Positions 5,689 through 9,129 of a stretch of DNA of 9,129 nucleotides are shown piece by piece. The notes under the pieces were generated by a model, which searched no databases, was not told where the DNA came from, and was given only the letters and a program-made list of their open reading frames with translations. The stretch is from the NCBI GenBank assembly GCA_027008885.1, contig JALVDQ010000314.1:1-9129 (forward strand), given 5' to 3'. Positions within the stretch are counted from its first letter, which is position 1, and the number at the start of each line of letters is the position of its first letter. Source of the stretch: Thiotrichaceae bacterium. Its GTDB lineage: Bacteria; Pseudomonadota; Gammaproteobacteria; Thiotrichales; Thiotrichaceae. A program made the translations under genes and the position numbers.

Positions 5689-8600
5689 ACGGTGCGCTTT
5701 ATCTTGTTGCCATCGGTCTTGGTGCCGCTTTTTTACTGGGCATATTGCCGGACAGACGTGAGCTTTCCTATAAAATAACACTGACTTCACTGTCTTTAAT
5801 GGCACTGATTGCGGCAAGTTATGTGTGGAGTTTTGCACAAAATGGGGTGCTGCCTGAACAGATATATACCGCAGGAAGCCGTCCACCATTTGCGATTAAT
5901 CTGCGGGTGGGCATGGCGGAAGCGGTTTTAAGCCTGTTAATTTCACTGAGCGGTTTGTTTTCGGCATTGTATATGCGGGATTCACTGCTGAAGCAGGGGC
6001 GTCGTGCAATGGCGGTGTTGCTGGTATTTGTGATGGCACTGTGCGGTATTGTGTTTACCCGTGATATGTTCAACCTGTTTGTATTTAGTGAGCTAAGTGT
6101 TATCTCAACGGGCGGTCTGGTATTGCTGTCACATGATAGCAGGGCGCTGGGTGCAGGCTTTAAATATCTGATGGTGTCACAACTGCTGTCTATCCTGTTA
6201 CTGATTGGAATTATCTTTGCCTATCATGCTACGGGCACATTAAATATAGACGGCATGGCAGAAGCCCGGCTAAATACGCTTGTCGGTGGTTCACTATCAT
6301 TCTTTCTGATGTTTGTTGTGATTGTTGCCGAGTTAAAGCCGTTTCCTGCAAATGGCTGGGGGCTGGATATTTATGAATCGGCTCATCCTGCGTTTTCTGC
6401 GCTGTTTTCGGCTGCCAGTGGTGCAGCAATGTTATTTGCAGCAGATAAGCTGTTGCTGATTGGTGGCACACAATGGCTCGGTATTGCGACAGCGATTGGT
6501 CTTTTTACTTTTATTGGCAGTAATATTTTTGCACTGGTACAAGAAAATGACCGAAGATTGCTGGGTTATTCATCGGTTGCGCAGCTTGGTTTGATTCTTG
6601 CTGTTATAGGTCAGCGTGATCTTCTGGGTGATCATTATCATTATATTGCCGGGGGTATTTTACTTGCTCATGCGGTATCAAAAGCCGGTTTTTTCTGGCT
6701 TTCGGGCTTTATTGAAGAGCGTAACCTGGGCGCATGGGCTAGCTTGCGGGGGCACTCGCCACTGATTTTTGCTTTTGTTACCTTTATTGCATTGTTAACT
6801 GGTTTGCCACCATTTCCCGGTTTTTACGCAAAATGGGATTTGCTGATGATGCTTGCCAGCGAGGGGCGCTTCTGGGTGCTGGGGCTAATCCTGCTGGGTG
6901 CACTGATTGAAGCAGCTTATCTGTTCCGCTGGTTTGGCTATATTATCAAACGGGATATAGAAGATGAGGTTAAGCCCTCATTATTGTCACACCCCTTTAA
7001 AGTTGATGTGGTTTTCAGTGCGGTCATTGCTGCCTGGTCATTGGCTTATATCTGGGGAGCCATATCTCAACATGGAAATTTATTGCATTCGATTCCCCTG
7101 TTATTTGCCCTGGGTTTTGTCCTTATTGATACGCTCCCGGTTAAAATTAAAAACAGTATTGCCATTGCTGGCATGATTCTCTGGTTTATATATCAGTATC
7201 CGTCTTATGATGCGCTGCAAGTGATTTTCTCCAGCATCATACTCCTGGGTGGCGCCCTCATTTTATTGGCAGGTTACCATGAAAAGGGCAGTCGTCCCGG
7301 CTTTTATCCTGCTGCGATGTTGATGTTTGCCGGTTTGATCATGCTGATTGTGGCACAAGGCTCGTTTGACTTCTTTGCCGCCTGGGAAACGCTTACCGTG
7401 GGTTCTTATTTTCTGATTTTACGCGGCAAAAAATCAGAACCTCACGCGCTTTCGTATATTGTTTTTTCACTCGGTGGTGCTTTTCTGATTCTGGCGGGAT
7501 TTGCAATTGCTGCTCAGGGTACAGTCAATTTCCAGCTAAAGGCTCTGGCAGATGTGGCGTCACCTTATGCAGCCTGGGTGTTTTTATTACTGGCAATTGG
7601 CTTTATGACCAAGACTGCCGCTGTTGGTGTGCATATCTGGTTGCCCGGCGCACATGCCGAGGCTGAAACTGATGTGTCACCCATGGTTTCAGGTATCTTG
7701 CTCAAGGCAGGTTTGTTTGGTTTGTTTGTGTTGCTAATGAATATGGGCAAACAACAGCTTTACGGTGTAGAGCTAAGCCATGTCCTGTTGTGGATTGGCG
7801 CTATTTCAGCCTTGCTTGGCAACCTCATGGCAATCTTTCAGGAAGATGCCAAGCGTTTGCTTGCTTACTCGTCCATCGGGCAAATGGGCTATGCGGTGTT
7901 TGGCATGGCAATGATGAACCAGTTAGGCTGGCTCATGGCATTAATGTTTGTTATCAATCATTTTATTTATAAATCACTGTTATTTCTTTCTATTGGTGGC
8001 GTTGCCAAACGTACCGGAACTCGTGAGATGTACCGCATGGGTGGTTTGATCACTCTGATGCCATTGTCGTTTATTGCGGTATTGATTGGTATTATCGCTG
8101 TTTCTGGTGTGCCACCGCTGTCGGGTTTTGGTGGTCGCTGGATTTTCTATAATGCCATTATGACGACTGAATATCGTCTGCCAATGGTGCTTATTTTTCT
8201 CTCCGGTCCAATTGCCTTCCTTTACCTGTTCCGTTTAATCCACACCATTTTTCTGGGGCAACTTAAAGATGAATTCCGCCAGATCAGGGAAGCACCATTC
8301 TGGATTCTTCTGCCGCAAATGGTTTTTGTCGCAGCTTTACTGATTTTTGCGGTAGTACCCGGTCTGGTGTTACGCAGGGTTGATGCTTATCTGGCACCTT
8401 TCTTTGCATCGCAATCAGGTGGTTTGAACTGGGAGGGCTTAACCATTAGCAGTGATTTTGGCTATTGGAGTCCAGTTTCGATTATGATCATCATTGCTGC
8501 TATTTTTGCTTCGCTGTTTGCCTGGTTAGTGTTTGTCAATCGCAAGGCACAGAAAGTAAAACAGTTTAATATCGCATTCTCGGCTGAACGTCCTTACCGT

Positions 8601-8837
8601 CCTGAAACAACGCATTTTGCCTGGAATTTCTTTGCGCCCTATCGCAAGGCTTTAGGTTTTCTGACACAGCCGTTTGTCACTCGTTTCTGGGAGTCCTTGA
8701 CTAATTTTCTGCATGGCGGTGCAGAATTTTCGCGCCGTTTTTACACAGGTAACGGACAAACTTATGCTATTCATTTGCTGGGTTTTGTGGTTGCAATCTA
8801 TTTATTGTGGGTTGGAATGACAGGAGGTCGGCTATGA
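5682..8837 (+). CDS. Giant fusion of two MrpD/NuoL-like proton-translocating subunits (H-H' type)
   Basis: A 1051-residue polytopic protein holding two complete antiporter-type domains (Proton_antipo_M, as in NuoL/M/N and MrpD) in one continuous frame. Domain 1 (about 1-465) has Glu137 in FSELSV, Lys219 in AELKPFP, then GWGLDIYESAHPAFSAL, His330 and Lys334 in AHAVSK, and GLPPFPGFYAKW ending with Lys384. Domain 2 (about 466-850) has Glu569 in AWETL, Lys644 in MTKTAAVGVHIWLPGAH, Lys675 in LLKAG, His760 and Lys764 in NHFIYK, and GVPPLSGFGGRW with Arg819. A C-terminal extension ends with the YTGNGQTYAIH motif (1021-1031) seen in MbhH/HyfB-like proteins. It should pump H+ or exchange Na+/H+, driven by the redox arm. 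AAGGA (5671-5675) lies six bases before the ATG. Most members of these families are about 500 residues and separate genes. Confidence 0.92.
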   Translation: MVNGALYLVAIGLGAAFLLGILPDRRELSYKITLTSLSLMALIAASYVWSFAQNGVLPEQIYTAGSRPPFAINLRVGMAEAVLSLLISLSGLFSALYMRDSLLKQGRRAMAVLLVFVMALCGIVFTRDMFNLFVFSELSVISTGGLVLLSHDSRALGAGFKYLMVSQLLSILLLIGIIFAYHATGTLNIDGMAEARLNTLVGGSLSFFLMFVVIVAELKPFPANGWGLDIYESAHPAFSALFSAASGAAMLFAADKLLLIGGTQWLGIATAIGLFTFIGSNIFALVQENDRRLLGYSSVAQLGLILAVIGQRDLLGDHYHYIAGGILLAHAVSKAGFFWLSGFIEERNLGAWASLRGHSPLIFAFVTFIALLTGLPPFPGFYAKWDLLMMLASEGRFWVLGLILLGALIEAAYLFRWFGYIIKRDIEDEVKPSLLSHPFKVDVVFSAVIAAWSLAYIWGAISQHGNLLHSIPLLFALGFVLIDTLPVKIKNSIAIAGMILWFIYQYPSYDALQVIFSSIILLGGALILLAGYHEKGSRPGFYPAAMLMFAGLIMLIVAQGSFDFFAAWETLTVGSYFLILRGKKSEPHALSYIVFSLGGAFLILAGFAIAAQGTVNFQLKALADVASPYAAWVFLLLAIGFMTKTAAVGVHIWLPGAHAEAETDVSPMVSGILLKAGLFGLFVLLMNMGKQQLYGVELSHVLLWIGAISALLGNLMAIFQEDAKRLLAYSSIGQMGYAVFGMAMMNQLGWLMALMFVINHFIYKSLLFLSIGGVAKRTGTREMYRMGGLITLMPLSFIAVLIGIIAVSGVPPLSGFGGRWIFYNAIMTTEYRLPMVLIFLSGPIAFLYLFRLIHTIFLGQLKDEFRQIREAPFWILLPQMVFVAALLIFAVVPGLVLRRVDAYLAPFFASQSGGLNWEGLTISSDFGYWSPVSIMIIIAAIFASLFAWLVFVNRKAQKVKQFNIAFSAERPYRPETTHFAWNFFAPYRKALGFLTQPFVTRFWESLTNFLHGGAEFSRRFYTGNGQTYAIHLLGFVVAIYLLWVGMTGGRL

Positions 8838-9129
8838 CAACAGCATCGACAACAGCATTTCACTGGATGCAGATCCCTTGGTCTTTATTGACTCTCTTCA
8901 TTGTTTTTAACTACGGTTTGTTAATGACGGCACTGATTCAGAAAATTGGTGCAAGGGCAGGGCGACGTATTGGTATCCCGATTTATCAAAACTATATTGA
9001 TCTGATAAAAAACTATGCCTTGCGCAGCTCGATTACACATGGCGTGATGTTTTATCTGGGACCGGTTTTTCGTCTTTCGGGCGGTGTCGGTTTACTCCTG
9101 TTTGTGCCTACCATTTATGGCTCCGAGAT
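8834..9129 (+). CDS. NuoH/MbhM-like (complex I subunit 1 family) membrane subunit, partial
   Basis: Only the first 98 codons are present; the gene runs off the right edge. This subunit anchors the hydrophilic redox arm of complex I and group 4 hydrogenase-type complexes to the membrane arm. After a first helix (about 15-35) comes QKIGARAGRRIGIPIYQNY (36-54) and then IDLIK with Asp56 and Lys59. This corresponds to the family pattern of basic residues, a GP- or GIP-type turn, QxxxD and LIK, closer to the EchB/HycD/MbhM branch than to respiratory NuoH. The ribosome site AGGAGGT (8822-8828) is perfect, five bases before the ATG, and the start overlaps the previous stop as ATGA. Its presence shows that the operon encodes a redox-linked complex and not a simple Mrp antiporter. 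Confidence 0.85.
   Translation, partial: MTTASTTAFHWMQIPWSLLTLFIVFNYGLLMTALIQKIGARAGRRIGIPIYQNYIDLIKNYALRSSITHGVMFYLGPVFRLSGGVGLLLFVPTIYGSE

Noticed and set aside
5485..5889. 134-codon minus-strand frame across the mrpC/antiporter junction
   Set aside because: It is antisense to two well-supported genes and shows no recognisable motif.
7050..7150. Possible sequencing error merging two antiporter genes
   Set aside because: The frame is open through the junction, there is no well-placed ribosome site and start between the domains, and the reading frame stays hydrophobic and helix-like throughout.
3173..8837. Interpretation as an ordinary Mrp (MnhABCDEFG) Na+/H+ antiporter operon
   Set aside because: There is no full MrpA, the MrpD-like domain is doubled, the order differs from mrpABCDEFG, and a NuoH-like gene follows with overlap.
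5682..9129. Interpretation as hydrogenase-4/formate hydrogenlyase (Hyf/Hyc) or as complex I (Nuo)
   Set aside because: Those operons have no MrpE, MrpF, MrpG or MrpB subunits. The decisive large subunit is not in the window, so hydrogenase activity itself is not excluded.

Overview
The window looks like chromosomal DNA of a Gram-negative proteobacterium, probably a gammaproteobacterium. The evidence is the dTDP-rhamnose genes, an exported Deg/HtrA-type protease, good Shine-Dalgarno sites and moderate GC. A sulfur- or C1-oxidising lineage is possible, but that is only a guess. No RNA gene, CRISPR array or intact mobile element was seen.

Left part, minus strand (about 130-1553): rfbC (dTDP-4-dehydrorhamnose 3,5-epimerase) and rfbD (dTDP-4-dehydrorhamnose reductase) overlap at ATGA. 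They carry out the last two steps of dTDP-L-rhamnose synthesis for surface polysaccharide. Beyond the end of rfbD lies an imperfect palindrome of about 85 bp (4-88) that resembles a small dispersed repeat. Diverging from rfbC is a single-PDZ serine protease of the Deg1/HhoA type (1635-2753). It is followed by a possible 42-codon small ORF and by about 270 bp of non-coding DNA with predicted stem-loops and a -10-like box.

Right part, plus strand (3173 to the window end): eight tightly overlapping genes for membrane proteins. In order they are MrpE, MrpF, MrpG, an MbhD-like subunit, a fused MbhE-MrpB protein, MrpC (NuoK-like), one 1051-residue protein made of two fused MrpD/NuoL-like antiporter domains, and the first 98 codons of a NuoH/MbhM-like subunit. 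The full-length MrpA subunit of a true Mrp antiporter is missing, and the NuoH-like gene shows that the complex joins to a redox arm. The order matches the membrane arm of archaeal Mrp-complex I hybrids (membrane-bound hydrogenase MBH, and especially the sulfane reductase MBS/MBX, which has two MrpD-like subunits, H and H').

The best candidate for an under-described system is therefore this bacterial MBX/MBH-like ion-translocating respiratory complex. Its two antiporter subunits are fused into one chain, and so are E and the MrpB-like subunit. Two halves of the big fusion differ: the second keeps the usual Glu and Lys residues of the proton path, while the first has Gly where a Lys is normally found in the eighth membrane helix. 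The peripheral subunits that would identify the electron donor and acceptor lie beyond the right edge.
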